NCBI GenBank assembly: GCA_905116865.2
Contig: CAJHNH020008112.1
Location: 400,432-464,431, forward strand
Reading direction: 5' to 3'
DNA length: 64,000 nucleotides
Origin: Candidula unifasciata
Taxonomy: Eukaryota > Mollusca > Gastropoda > Stylommatophora > Geomitridae
Shown in pieces: positions 33,100 to 45,589 of the stretch; position 1 is the first letter of the stretch, and each line of letters starts with the position of its first letter. The notes below the pieces were generated by a model. The model did not search any database and was not told the DNA's origin. It worked only from the letters and a program-made list of their open reading frames with translations. A program made the position numbers and the translations under genes.

Positions 33100-33530
33100 C
33101 AAAATGGCCAATAGTTGGCTGATTACAGATGCTCTAAATGTTATTTATTTCCAGCAAGGATTTGCTAATGCAAATTCCTTGTTTTTGGACTAGGGGTCCA
33201 AAAATTCCATCACCAAGTCACTGTGTTGAGTGCTTAGCTGCGACAGTGTGAATTGTGGATTTTATGTGGAATATTTTGTTGTTGTGCTCGCAAGTATTTT
33301 TGCTAGCTGCAACATATTGGCGGGTGGCCGATTACTTTCAGAATGGTGTGTACTTTTGCAGGTGCAATGCTGGCTTTTGTTAATTCACTGTCTGTGCCAA
33401 CAATGAGCTGCAATTCTGGCGAGGGACCATTAATGCTGGTACATCCGGCAGCTTCCTTTTGTGCTTTTACTTTGCCAATGGAAGCTCCAAGATTTTGCTG
33501 GGACTGATACATTCTTCCCTAGTTTAAAAA
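33100..33530 (-). repeat. Dispersed repeat D, copy 3
   Basis: On the minus strand a 69-residue open stretch includes GPSPELQLIVGTDSELTKA. Its DNA aligns with 16940-17170 and 25540-25980. I cannot say whether it was once coding. Confidence 0.6.
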
Positions 33531-33645
33531 TGGGACAACAAAGGACATTTTGTGAGTTTTCAGTGTCATAACTCAACTGCAGTGATGCAACCTCAACTAA
33601 TAACTACAGTTGATTTCTTTCTTCTTTATATAGTCCTTACCCTGT

Positions 33646-33922
33646 AAGTAAAAAGTAAAGGAACATTTTCCAAGCCTCTCAGGCCTACTGGGTATACAGG
33701 GCTAGATCTATATTTTATTGACCAAACGGCACAAGATACGTGATGTGGACAGCATCACCCCGGCTGCCTTTACTTCTCAGGACTGAACCCGATACTCACT
33801 CAAGGTTGGGTCGACCTGGGAGTCAAGATCGTTTTTGAAAAAAGTCAGGCTCTGCCAGGGAGTGAACCCATTACCCTCCGATCCGCAGACAGGCATTTAG
33901 CTGCTACGCCAGGGTGACTCTC
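33646..33922 (-). mobile_element. tRNA-derived SINE, intact target-site duplication
   Basis: Perfect 14-bp duplication AGTCCTTACCCTGT at 33632-33645 and 33923-33936. On the minus strand box A is TGGCGTAGCAG and box B GGTTCACTCC (one mismatch). The body contains CCCAGGTCGACCCAACC and the tail reads CTTTACTTTTTACTTA. It is related to the SINE at 32025 but has a different tRNA-like head. Confidence 0.88.
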
Positions 33923-34694
33923 AGTCCTTACCCTGTTAACATCTTTCATAGTCTCCTTCTGCCTCTCTCCCTTCAATTTACCAGCAACAACAAGTTTATT
34001 TTGTTACAAATTCCCCAATGTTAACACTATGTGTGTTAAGAATATAGCTTTAGTATTCAAGAAATGGGGAAAAACACAATCTGTAAGAGAATTAACAATT
34101 CTGCCAGTTAAAGGCAGGAGTGTGAACAAAACCATACAATGTATACTCTGTATTTCTATCATTCAACATATATTCTGCCATAACATTCTTATGACAGTAA
34201 TAAGAATATGCAAAAGGTAAAGACAATAAAACAGGTAATGAGCAAATCAGATTTTATTTGTGTATGACATAATTTAAGGAAAACATTTTTCAGAAATGAT
34301 GAACAAGTTCATGTTAAGAAAGAAACAGAAGGTTTAACATATATGTACGTACAGACTTTAGGCAAAGAAAGACTTTGTAAAAACCTGGTTTTTATTGTTC
34401 ATTATGACACACATCCATGGTTATGTATTTCCACACAGTAAATATTTTGTTTTAAAATTGTTAAAATCCAGGTGGAAATTGTTTATGACTATTTTGCATT
34501 AGGTGCATTTTTGGCTAAAGCAAAGAAGTTGCTGTAAGATTTTGTTGACTTTAACCAAGTGTGTTGTGTGTGACTGGTTTAAATTCTCTGGAATTATGAT
34601 TAATGTAGAGGAGAAACTATGGTGACATTTGTATGACTCTATCTGAAATGTATCAAGTTGTTATATATTCTCCAAATGCATAGTGATTAGTAAG

Positions 34695-35390
34695 GATTAT
34701 CATCACAGCACTCCAGACAGATCCATAGGTGCTCTGATCTTCTCCTCAAAAGCGCCAAAAGTGTCAAATGACTGATGACGCCTGTTCTGTGTTGGTTAAG
34801 GAAACGTCTTGTCCCCTTAGGGAAATGTTCATTTCTTGCAGCTCCAGGCTGCACCCCCATGTCCATGAGTCTAGACAGGGATATGGAGTCATGCACTTTG
34901 GTATACTCGTCTTCAAGGTAAGTGCTGTGCATGGCATTGCTAACATCGCTTCTGACCAGTACTTAACCAGCCATAGCAACCAAACTGTTTGCAAGATAAT
35001 CTGAATGCTCATTCCCTTGAACACCCGCATTTCTGGCACAAGGATAGAGGTTAGGGCAGCCATTCACAAAGTGCTTAGTGTGGCAACCCATTCTTGTCTG
35101 ATGAAAATACTGTAAGTATATCTATCTAGTCACTAAGTATGCAAACATGTGTGAACTCTTCCGTATCAAGCCATGCTAATGTCCTTATTACAGCCATAGT
35201 TTCCATTGTAAGGTTGCTAGCTGTAACCGCAAAGGACCATTTATCTCCCTGGTGGTTTTCCCCCTTGAGCTTACTGTGAATGCCCATGCACTTCGCTTGC
35301 CCCAAATCTATGGTTAAAGGAAAGGAAAAACATCTGTTACATCTACTTTTCTTGAAACAGTACGTCACATGTGACTGCTTCATAGTCTTT
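34695..35390 (-). pseudogene. RNase H domain and 3' end of non-LTR retrotransposon, variant family
   Basis: The minus strand reads NLTMETMAVIRTLAWLDTEE then THVCILSD, and after a break ARNAGVQGNEHSDYLANSL. It continues in another frame as SISLSRLMDMG and ends LLRRRSEHLWICLECCDDNP. These are the central acidic block, the GVxGNExxDxLA block and the C-terminal CxxC tail. The ending LWICLECCDD parallels LWGCPECGD in the other copies, so this is a sister lineage. At least three frame changes. Confidence 0.75.
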
Positions 35391-35524
35391 GAATTTATGA
35401 TTTAAAAAAAAAAAAGGCAAATTTGCCGTAATAATTTCTTTACTTTGACCAAGTGGTTTTTGCAATAATTTTATATTCTGTTACGATGAAACAAAGGGGA
35501 AAACAGTCATATTTGGGACCAGAA

Positions 35525-35610
35525 AATGTCACGTGAAACTAAAGGTGGCTGGCATAATGTTGACCACATAACCTACCAAATGCTGATAGGTCTGTGAAAG
35601 GCAATCAATC
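35525..35610 (+). mobile_element. SINE body fragment
   Basis: AGGTGGCTGGCATAATGTTG followed by ACCACATAACCTACCAAATG matches the SINE middle. Confidence 0.5.
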
Positions 35611-36829
35611 AATCAGCATGTTCTTGATAGAACGATGCTGGAGAGGATGCTGTTCATGAGCCAGTTCTCCTTGATGTTCAAGTCTTGCTCCACGGTATTC
35701 TAAGAACTTTTTCTGTAGCACATCATTTCAGAAGCTTTGAAAGGCAAACTATCATAATATTCCTAATAATTATATATATATATATAAAACATTGGTGTAG
35801 ATTAACATTTTAAAAAGTAGCAGGGAAAGTGGCTTATTCTATTTAATTCCAATTGACACAGAAACCTTCTATCGTTTTGTAGTTATCCAAGAAGACTAGG
35901 CTAAAGCTGTACAGTATAAAACTCTTTACATAAATAGTGTATATATCACACATTGCATATCTACTATTACATATATGTTAAACTGAAGAATGTTTTATGC
36001 AATATATAAATCATATTTATTTGTTTTATGTATGTGTTTGTTAGATACGAAAAACATAAAAACTATTGTAATACACTATAATATTGTAATAAACCGTAAT
36101 AACCATAACCGTAATAAACTATATCATGTATGAGCTGTCCAAATCCAAAGAAACTTTTTTCTCACACATATATTAATATAATATTTAAAATATTACTTCT
36201 AAGTGTGTGATAGGCATGACTTCACATATATCTGGTCACAGCATTATTAGGTGAGTGGACAGCTTTCTTGCTCTAAAGGACAACTTTCAGATGTCCACAT
36301 CATAAAGCTCTGTTGACCCCAAAGCTGTATAAAGTCAGATAAAATCTCCTATTATATATAGATGTAACTCGAACCACTATGCTCAAAAGCCAGATTCCTA
36401 TCTACCAGGCACCTATTATTCTGAGACTGTTTACCAAAATTGTAAATATGTAGGGTTTTGCTAACATATACAATATGTGTAAGGCTGTTAGGAAGTCTGT
36501 GCAGATGCCAGGGTTTGCTCACCTCTTCGAAAAAAGTGACATAATTATATGGCACTGAGAAATGAGCTCTTCAGTTAATAACCAAAAAATTATAGCATAT
36601 CAAATAGGTGATAAAATAAACCATTCAATGTCACTCCCCCCATTTATCATTACATTCACACCATTGATATAAAGGATGAGTAAGAAATATGGCTACATGT
36701 TCAGGCTTGAATATATCAGAAATTAACGAGTGACTTTCCCAAGCAAAAGTTTGAGGTAATCAACTGACTCAGTCTTGTTGTGTACAGAAATGGTTTAGCA
36801 CTCTGATGAGAATAAACCCAAAGATGCCA
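35611..36829. other. A+T-rich spacer, no gene seen
   Basis: Contains a short TA run (35772-35786) and a duplicated AATAAACCGTAATAACC patch around 36090-36115. Nothing else is supported. Confidence 0.5.
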
Positions 36830-37065
36830 ACAGTGACACCACAGAACCTAAAAATGGAACCACCAATTTCTGTGTGGGTTCCAGGGCTCCATTGGCAGGG
36901 GGCACTGTGGGGGAGTGGGGACAAAAAAAGACAGACTTTTCCTTAACAAGGATGCTGTCAAGGGCAACTAATGAAGGATCTGCAGAAATTGGATACGTTG
37001 GGCTGAAAGGTTAAGATATCAAAGCCTAGCTGTAAACCACAACACAATGTGCAAACTGCCATTTA
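36830..37065 (-). repeat. Dispersed repeat E, copy 3
   Basis: The complement reads GGCAGTTTGCACATTGTGTT then GTGGTTTACAGCTAGGC and GGAACCCACACAGAAATT, matching 20110-20290. Confidence 0.55.
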
Positions 37066-37069
37066 AATA

Positions 37070-37196
37070 GCGAATGCAGATAAGGCAGATCTATGAATCG
37101 GACTTGGATGCAACAATCAAGCTATGAAACAAAACCAAAGTTCAGAAGTGGACGAACAACGAGAACTTTCGGCTGGAGTTTACAGCAGATGAACAC
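37070..37196 (+). repeat. GAA-tailed dispersed repeat, copy 4
   Basis: GTTCAGAAGTGGACGAACAA, GAGAACTTTCGGCTGGAGTT and TTACAGCAGATGAACAC are followed directly by the GAA tract, showing the tail in expanded form. Confidence 0.7.
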
Positions 37197-37427
37197 AAAG
37201 AAGATGAAGAAGAACAAGAAGAAGAAGCAGAAGAAGAAGAAGAAGAAGAAGAAGAAGAAGAAGAAGAAGAAGAAGAAGAAGAAGAAGAAGAAGAAGAAGA
37301 AGAAGAAGAAGAAGAAGAAGAAGAAGAAGAAGAAGAAGAAGAAGAAGAAGAAGAAGAAGAAGAAGAAGAAGAAGAAGAAGCAGAAGAAGAAGAAGAAGAA
37401 GAAGAAGAAGAAGAAGAAGAAGAAGAC
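37197..37427 (+). repeat. (GAA)n microsatellite grown from a repeat tail
   Basis: About 230 bp of AAG/GAA with rare GCA interruptions. It starts at the end of the GAA-tailed repeat. Poly-Lys, poly-Ser and poly-Leu frames are artefacts. Confidence 0.95.
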
Positions 37428-37529
37428 AGAACATTAAGCAAGCCAGCATGCTCCATCTGGGCTACTGATCATCTATTCAATGGTGGGGCACAAAGCCGAT
37501 ACTGACTAAAGAGAAAGAAAGAAGTTGTG

Positions 37530-37665
37530 ATTTCCAGCCAATATGTCTGCCTGTTCATTACCCACTATGCCGCATGGCCTGGAGAAAAGATCCAAAGTAT
37601 GCTCACAACCTATGACCTTCCCAATGAAGCTTGCCACTCTGTCGAAGCATTCTTGTCTTCACACA
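37530..37665 (-). pseudogene. RNase H scrap of retrotransposon
   Basis: The minus strand gives WIFSPGHAA, stop, WVMNRQTYWLE, the GHAGVxGNExADxLA block. It is short and dead. Confidence 0.55.
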
Positions 37666-38589
<924 letters not shown>

Positions 38590-38849
38590 CATAATCCAGA
38601 ACATATAGTTAAACACACCTCAATGTTTCAACATTAACATACAGACCACAAACAAAATAATGGCAGGACCAACATATGTCAGTGAAAATAAAGGTATACA
38701 AAGTCATAAATATGAGCAGGCCTACATCAACAATCAATATTTTGAACCCAATAAACACAACCGTAACCACTATGTTATTATTCGTAACTATGTTCTCCAA
38801 ACATAAAGTAACAATTATATTGTTAACTTTAACCCTGTTACACATTTTC

Positions 38850-39285
38850 TACACCTGAGCATGTCTACCCCAAAATATCAATATTCCAAACCCAGATTCA
38901 TAACCCTGCTAATTCCATACATGATAACCAATGTTTCATTAACCATAACCCTGTGCTTCATATACATTTCTGAAACCTGCAGCATGTCTACCCCATAACA
39001 GCAATATTCTGTACCCAAACCACTATTTTATTTCATAACCCTGTTAAACAATATGAGAACCACTGTACAATTAATCAAAGCCCTATTCCCTGCATTTACA
39101 TTTCTGAAACCTGCAGCATGTCTACCTCAAAACAGCAAATATTCTGTACCCAAATCACTATGTTACTATTCTGTTATTTCCACACAATATGAGAACCGAA
39201 TGAATAATAAGAATCCTAGTCCCTTCATTTACATTTCTGAAACCTGCAGCATGTCTACCCCAAAATATCAATACTTTGAAAAAAA
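38850..39285. repeat. ~130-bp tandem repeat, 4 units
   Basis: GCATGTCTACC recurs at 38859, 38981, 39116 and 39249. Between these points are ATTTCTGAAACCTGCAGC, CAATATTCTGTACCCAAA and CATAACCCTGTTA words. Units are diverged with indels. Confidence 0.8.
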
Positions 39286-39289
39286 AAAA

Positions 39290-40311
39290 AAAAAAAACAA
39301 CAGCATCATTAATCATAACCCTTTTCTACCCACATACATTTTTCAAAATGTCTTTTTTTTTCTAAATAAAATACAGTCAAGACCCAAAGAGGTGCCTATG
39401 TACCAAAGAAAATAGAAACAAGTTTTCAAAAATTAGGAAGGATGATGTAATTACATTTTTCTCCAAAATACAAAATTCCATTTTAGAGTTACATCTCGTG
39501 TCTTCTGATATATTCTGTCCAAAATGTATGCCTCTGTAAGTGACTTGTGGTTACTTGAAAGTAAGTGTGTAACGAAACAATGGAGAGTCACTATAATTAT
39601 AACAATGAAGAAGTGGCTCATCATTAGGGTCCACGATTTACTGCACCCCACAGAATTAAAACCATGCAGCAGAATTAACCTAAATGCCGTGGAATTAACC
39701 TACATGCCACAGAAAATACAAATATGACAGACGTCAACTGACTCATTTAACTGTTCCGTAAATATTTGAAACAGATTTTACAACTAATCCTAAAAATGCC
39801 GATAACCAGCATTACAATAAAACTGCAGTGAACACTGGATCTATACAGCGAGTTCAAGAATTAGCACAGGACAAATTGCCGAAGTCGGTTTACTGTAGTG
39901 CAAGACTTAAAATAAAGTGGGTGATGATGTTAGATGCCAGACTATAAGTGATCATCTGGGGGGGAGGGGGGGGGGGGAGCACACAGCGCTGCCAAATAAA
40001 AGACAACAAGGCACCAAGAATGATTCCACAAGCAGCGAACAACAAAGATCTGAGAATCCCAAACAAAAAAGTACTATTACCAAAAAATAATAAATAAATA
40101 TTAACTTTAGAAATATAATTCAATAGTCTGTCGCGAACAAAGTTACTTTTAGGAAAATCTGTGGATTAAAATGTATGTTTGCGAACGATCTGATATATCT
40201 ATTTGATTTCGATTACTGGTTAGGAATAGTAAAAACTGTATTAATTTTGTTTGGGTTATGAGTTAGGTGTATTAAGCCGTGGAATTTGATAAAACTTGCT
40301 GTGGAATAAGG
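39290..40311. other. Spacer, no gene seen
   Basis: Holds a G-run at 39957-39978 (ctg-GGGGGGAGGGGGGGGGGGG) and otherwise A+T-rich unique sequence. Confidence 0.45.
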
Positions 40312-40457
40312 AAGGGATTCCAGAGAAATTTGACTAAAAAGCTCAACAAAAGGGGGAGCAGGAAAACGTGCATAAAACAACACAGCGTCACGTTTGTTCA
40401 TGTTTTTCTGCTCCCCCTTTTGTTGAGCCTTTTAGTCAAATTTCTCTGGAATTCCTT
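40312..40457. repeat. Long near-perfect hairpin (55-bp arms, 35-nt loop)
   Basis: The left arm 40312-40366 and right arm 40402-40457 are inverted copies with about three mismatches plus end slippage. The arm contains TTTGACTAAAAAGCTCAACA and AAAGGGGGAGCAGGAAAAC, and the right arm has the complement. Two of the mismatches would be G:U pairs in plus-strand RNA. Candidates are a foldback element, a miRNA-like or siRNA precursor, or a recent inverted duplication. No flanking TSD is evident. Confidence 0.85.
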
Positions 40458-41084
40458 GTATTAGCTTGACTGCAGTCACTCCCATATTTTCACCATTTGT
40501 GGAATAAGCAATTTTTTTTGCCGCAGTGAATCGTGGGCCCTGTTTATTATGGCAACATATAAACGAACAGCACAGACATTGACACTGAACCAACTTCACT
40601 AAAAACATCACTCTTGTTCTGCAATCCGTGGAGGAAGTGGCAGAACTATGGCACAATAAAACTCACACAATGCATGCATAAAAAAATTCATTGGTATAAT
40701 AAAACATTATGAAAATAAAGCAATGTAAAATAACAGTAGAAGAGAAAACAGAGAGGAAAAACTCAACAAAATGTCTGCAAAATTCTTAACAACAGGTAAA
40801 ACAAAATAGGAGAAGGTGTTTAAAATAACTACAATGTTTGTACTTACAAAGACAATTTTAATAATGCTTTCTGTTTCTAACTGCAAATAAATTTCATGTT
40901 TAAAAATTTGTGACATCAGGGTCTTATCTGAGGTGCTAGACTGGATAAGAAAGCAACATAAATCTCTATCCTAAGTATCCTGTTGATGCCTAACATACTC
41001 TTCTTTGTGAATCCAAAACATGATCTATTTTTTTTTTTTTGGGTTCTTCTTGTATTTATTACATTTGGTCAGAGTACACTAAAG
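40458..41084. other. Spacer, no gene seen
   Basis: A-rich on the plus strand, with a T-run at 41030-41040. No support for a gene. Confidence 0.45.
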
Positions 41085-41345
41085 AAATCTGGCTTCCCTA
41101 TTGGCCACGAGTATTTAGCCTTTTTGAAAGTAATGAATTCTTCTTATAGTCCATGTCTTATGGCACTCAGCCTGTTGCCTCATGTACTTCCAATCATTTC
41201 TTACAAAAATGATCTTCCAAAGCAAGATACCAAATTGTCCAGCACTTTCTATTTTTGTCTCCCTCTGCTTTCTTCCCTTCAGCTTTCCCACTGGCTTGAT
41301 GAAATACTCAACATTTTCCCTTCTCACATGTTCAAAGAATATAGA
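41085..41345 (-). pseudogene. RTE-like retrotransposon, extreme C-terminus
   Basis: The minus strand reads HVRRENVEYFIKPVGKLKGR, then KQRETKIESAG and ECHKTWTIRRIHYFQ. This matches the end of RTE-type proteins (GHVMRRExLE, then TGKIEGKRxRGRQR, then a MIxxAxRHGT-like terminus). It is a short 5'-truncated copy with no RT core. Confidence 0.65.
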
Positions 41346-42964
41346 CCATCTCCCTATGATGATTTATCATAGTATTTTCTTTTCTGGACGTCTGCTGCAA
41401 TATCTTGTTGGGCTGGAGACAGAAGATCTGCGAAACTATGAGAACGGAAAATAAGAAAACTGGAGCAGGAAGATACAGGAAAGAGATGATGAAATTCATT
41501 CATCAGAAATGAGAAAGATGAAAGTAGCAGTGAGGAGGATAGATAAAAAAGATACTGGAAAAACATTAAGATGGCGACCAATCTTTGGCACAAACACTTA
41601 GGCATTAAAAACCCATCTGATTACTGTTGATACATTAAGAGAACATTCTTATCATAGATACAATAGCTTTAAAATAACACAGCACACGGACAATCTTATT
41701 AACACAGAAGTTATTGTAATAAAAGAAAAATTTTCTAAAAAATTTAATATTGAGTCATCTGCCAATCTACATACTTTTTTTTTTTTTCATTTTTGTCAAC
41801 TATAATTTCCAGTGACTTTCAAGATCTGACACCTTAAAAATGTTGAGATGAAATAAGTCCTTTAAAAATAAAGTAACATTTAAAAAATAACTGAATGACA
41901 GGGTAAACCAAAAACTACTTTAAAAAAGATAATGACACCTTAAAGTAAATGCATCAGTATATAACAAATGTTCGAAACTGTACAAGTAATGAGTTTATGA
42001 AGGCTAGAAAGTGTGACTGCGCAAACCAATCAGAAAGAAACTCTCATGTCACGTGATACAAATAATTTGGCCTCGGACAAACTTCTGAAAATACGAACCC
42101 ACTGTGTGGTAGATGATGTATTTGCAGCCACACACATCTACACTAAACAACAATGAAGATTATAATAATAATAATAACAGTCACATCAATAATAATAATA
42201 ATAACTATATTAACACACAAAATCTACGTATCAGATGTCACAATAATACACAGTAAATTAAGGCCTTTCCCAAATTGTACACAGAACACAAAGGCCGAAT
42301 GTATGCACCATGTGAAATATGGCAGACAGGGCAACAGACATCCCCCCTTCCCTTACAAGAATAGTGCTAATGTGTGGCACAAAACTTCTGAATGTTTTTT
42401 TTTAGAAGCTTGGCATTTCAAAAAGAATATCAGTATTCTGAAGGCTTAGAATTTTAGTAGTTAGTTTAAAAAAGAGTGATTTATATAAAACCACAGGATA
42501 GCTGTCTGTATTTTTAGTAACATGATTATAAAAATATCCCCCCCCCCCCTTCCCATCCCTACAGATCAATGTTTGCTATACATCTACTTTTGCATAAGTT
42601 GAAAACAGGATGGTAAGCCTGAGATCTTAAATGGTTCCTTACACACTGTCTAGAAAGGTTACTTTTGTAGGCCAATTTCCTTTCTCTGACTGGCAAAAAA
42701 TCCAGGCCATCCTGCAAAACATGGTCCAGTGTTTGCCATGGGTCCAGATCAGCACGTAGCAGAGCCAGCAAGACCCAGACAGCAAAAGTGCACCCTTGAG
42801 CTCAGTCAAATCCTGAACATTCTGATCTGTGCATTTCTGATGAGCTCATTTATGCTGTCATACTATAATCTCAAATGTTAATGCCTTTTTTTTTCCCCAC
42901 CCATCCTCACATATTTTTAAGAGCGTCCGTTTCTCTGGGACAGATTCTATAAATATGTAAATCT
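41346..42964. other. Spacer, no gene seen
   Basis: Contains an (AAT)n patch at 42157-42206 and a C-run at 42538-42549. Several small frames here look random. Confidence 0.45.
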
Positions 42965-43400
42965 GCCTGTTAAAAAGTTGAGTCGAGTTGATTCAAGAAC
43001 CAACATCATAGCACTCAGAGCAGTCTTATAAGTGCCTCACCCCTACTTTTGGCAGCCAGGGCTGTTCCAATACCATTGGTGGCAGTAGCAGTATGATTAA
43101 ATATCCAACTTGTCTTTCCTCTGAGCGTCGAGTGTCAGCCACATCCCCTTGTCATTCCTCGCTGCATCACTCTCACTAGACTGTGATTATCAATTTGCCG
43201 TTCTGAACTGTACACGTTCCCATTAGGTCTTAACCATGATTGCCTTTTCATGCATAAATATCTCACCAAGATGTGCAGAGCCAGCCAATCTGTCCGTACG
43301 TTTATTTCCCAATACACCGACATCACATGAAGAAAAGATCCACACAATGCTCCTCATCCGTGACCTCCAAAGAGAAGTATACCATTCTTATCCCCTTTAA
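42965..43400 (-). pseudogene. RNase H retrotransposon 3' end
   Basis: The minus strand reads RTDWLALHILVRYLCMKRQ and then, after a frame change, STLRGKTSWIF, comparable with the LTLRRK and TLRGKARQ tails at 12.5 and 13.7 kb. Upstream VYWEIN replaces the family's GVLGNE. Confidence 0.6.
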
Positions 43401-43756
43401 AAAAATGTATGGCACACTATAGTGGGGTTGTACCCATTGCAGGACTAATTCTGCTCATGTGGACAGCATTCTAATGTTGTTTTGTATTTTGCAGATGATG
43501 TCATGTTTAGCATGAAAGGAACTGGATAAATGATTCTGAGTCTATGAACATTGCAGCATCTTTCAATCTGTTCCAGTCGATTATAGAAAAAACCTGATCT
43601 GATCCAAATGAGAAGTAGAACGTCAGATTCACAGCAAAAAATAACCATTTTGGTTTTATGTTTTACATTTAATTATCCAAATTAAAAAAAAACTGAAAAT
43701 AAAGGCGGCTTCTTCTGCTCTGAATTTGGCACAGGCTTCTCCAGCAGCTGCAGAAG

Positions 43757-43820
43757 TGTGCCTATGTAGCCAGTAGGATATACAGTGTACACCTATGTAG
43801 CCAGCAGGATATACAGTGTA
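43757..43820. repeat. 32-bp direct duplication, 2 units
   Basis: CCTATGTAGCCAG(T/C)AGGATA followed by TACAGTGTA occurs twice in tandem. Confidence 0.9.
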
Positions 43821-44951
43821 AATATTATGGCCTTCTGCGTGTGTGTATGTGTGTGTGGTCTCTTGTAAAAAAAAAAAAAAAAATACCATTCGCGAACACA
43901 TCTGTCAAAATTTGGGAGGGATACTACTTCCTGATTATGAGAAGTGAGAGCTATTTGTTCTGAACAAACAGAGAGAACTGGATAAGGTTTTAAAATGTTA
44001 CCCATTATACATAAAAAAAATATATTTAAAAGAAACCAGACAATTCACATTGTTAGAAGTATTAAAAAAAATATTTTGACTTTTGCAATTACAAAATTTG
44101 TTACCATCAAGTTATAGATACTCTTTTTTGAAACACTTTGTATGTTCACCCCTTTAATGTGCTATTGTACTGTTATTTCACTGTACATCTATGATACTTT
44201 GCTTTACTATTATATCAGTTAGGTCAATCTGTGTGTTCACTTTAATAAACTATGTCAGTCCGAGTGTTCACTTTTATAAGACTTATGTCAAATCTGTGTA
44301 TTTTTTGTAAACAGTTAAATAATGTATGTTACTTCTACTGCCTTATGTCGTGGTGTAACCATTATGTGCCACAATGAAGGACGTTTCTCTCTTCCTAGTC
44401 CAAAATATATCATAGCTGTATTTATCTCAACCAAAAGATGGACATGTGTTAGATGTTTCATTTAATTTTTTTTTAAAGTGCGAAACCATCATTTCATTAT
44501 ATGATTATGTTTTAAGGTACTGATTAGCACTCAGTGTACATGAACAGTACCAGAAAGCAGGGGATATACAATTCACCATAACAATTTGAAAGTTACCAAG
44601 AGGTACAGTGAAATTAAATACCTTCAAATGATGTTGCCTTTTTGAAGCAAGAGAGTACTTAGACTAACTAGACACCTTAAAAGAGTGTTATTACCAGGTA
44701 GGTGTTTTCATCCATCCATATGAACCACTGTCTGTGGATGTGATGGGTATTAAATTCACTGTGACAAATTGCTGGCAGTTTTCTGTTGTCTAGTCTGTCT
44801 TCTGCTGTCTTACCCAATGCATATCTTGAGCTCTACAAATGAAAATCAATACTTAAGGTATTTATCTGATTTCTTTCAGTGGTTCCTCAGTGTACAATAC
44901 ATCCTTGTATTGTACATTGTAGTCCGGTGCTTGTCTGTCTGTTGTGTAAGT
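43821..44951. other. Spacer; candidate 3' UTR or downstream region of CCCH exon
   Basis: A+T-rich. If the minus-strand exon at 44952-45070 is terminal, its 3' UTR runs down into this stretch. I cannot pick a poly(A) site with confidence. A weak ~40-bp repetition around GTCAATCTGTGTGTTCAC occurs at 44224-44300. Confidence 0.4.
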
Positions 44952-45070
44952 TCATGATGGGGGAAGATCAACAGGAATGTGGTAGTACTTGCAGCGAGTG
45001 CGTCTGCATGTCTGACGGGTGGCAAAGTCTCGACAAACGGTTACTTGGTTATTATTTTCTTCTACGTAAT
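44952..45070 (-). CDS. 3' terminal exon of a CCCH zinc-finger protein (partial gene)
   Basis: The minus strand has a strong splice acceptor, TTTTTTCTTACCAG, at 45084-45071. The exon that follows is open in phase 1 for 38 residues and a TGA stop. It encodes VCRDFATRQTCRRTRCKYYH, a CCCH zinc finger with spacing C-x8-C-x4-C-x3-H, then IPVDLPPS and the stop. CCCH fingers with a four-residue middle spacing occur in muscleblind (second finger) and ZC3H10-type RNA-binding proteins, where they bind single-stranded RNA. The protein here would end only eight residues after the finger. A terminal exon, perhaps one of several alternatives, fits best, because no donor site follows before the stop. Upstream exons are not identified; the Ser-rich exon at 55882-56301 on the same strand is a possible partner. 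Function is not assigned. Confidence 0.7.
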
Positions 45071-45367
45071 CTGGTAAGAAAAAACAAATTACCGTTATAA
45101 TAACATTTACTATTATATTTATTATTATGCACACGTTAATCAGTATATATCCCTGAACCACGACAGCAACATCAGGATAGATAAGGTGGCAACGATGAAC
45201 TGAGCAACAAAAATTGTCTAGGAAAACAGAAAACTCAGAATAGAAACCAATGCCTTTCAAGAAGATGATGTCCTCAGCAGTTTTCTTTCAGTTGGTGAAA
45301 CTTGCTCAACACACTCGTATAAGGAGAAATCGCTAACTAGCTTTCACATGTGATGTCTTTACAGAAT

Positions 45368-45551
45368 ATGTATGTATGTTATGTATGTATGTATGTATGT
45401 ATGTATGTACGTACGTAATGTACGTACATAATGTATGTATGTATGTACGTATGTATGTACGTATGTATGTATGTACGTACCTATGTATGTACGTAGGTAT
45501 GTATGTATGTATGTATGTATGTACGTACGTACGTACGTACGTATGTATGTA
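45368..45551. repeat. (GTAT)/(GTAC) tetranucleotide tract
   Basis: About 180 bp of GTAT with many GTAC substitutions and blocks of ACGTACGTACGT. The Tyr/Thr/Met frames are artefacts. Confidence 0.95.
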
Positions 45552-45589
45552 TCTTTTGTGAAATGCCATTCTGGTCTCAAGACTCAGTG

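Noticed and set aside
37093..37456. Poly-Lys, poly-Ser and poly-Leu frames
   Set aside because: Translations of the GAA microsatellite.
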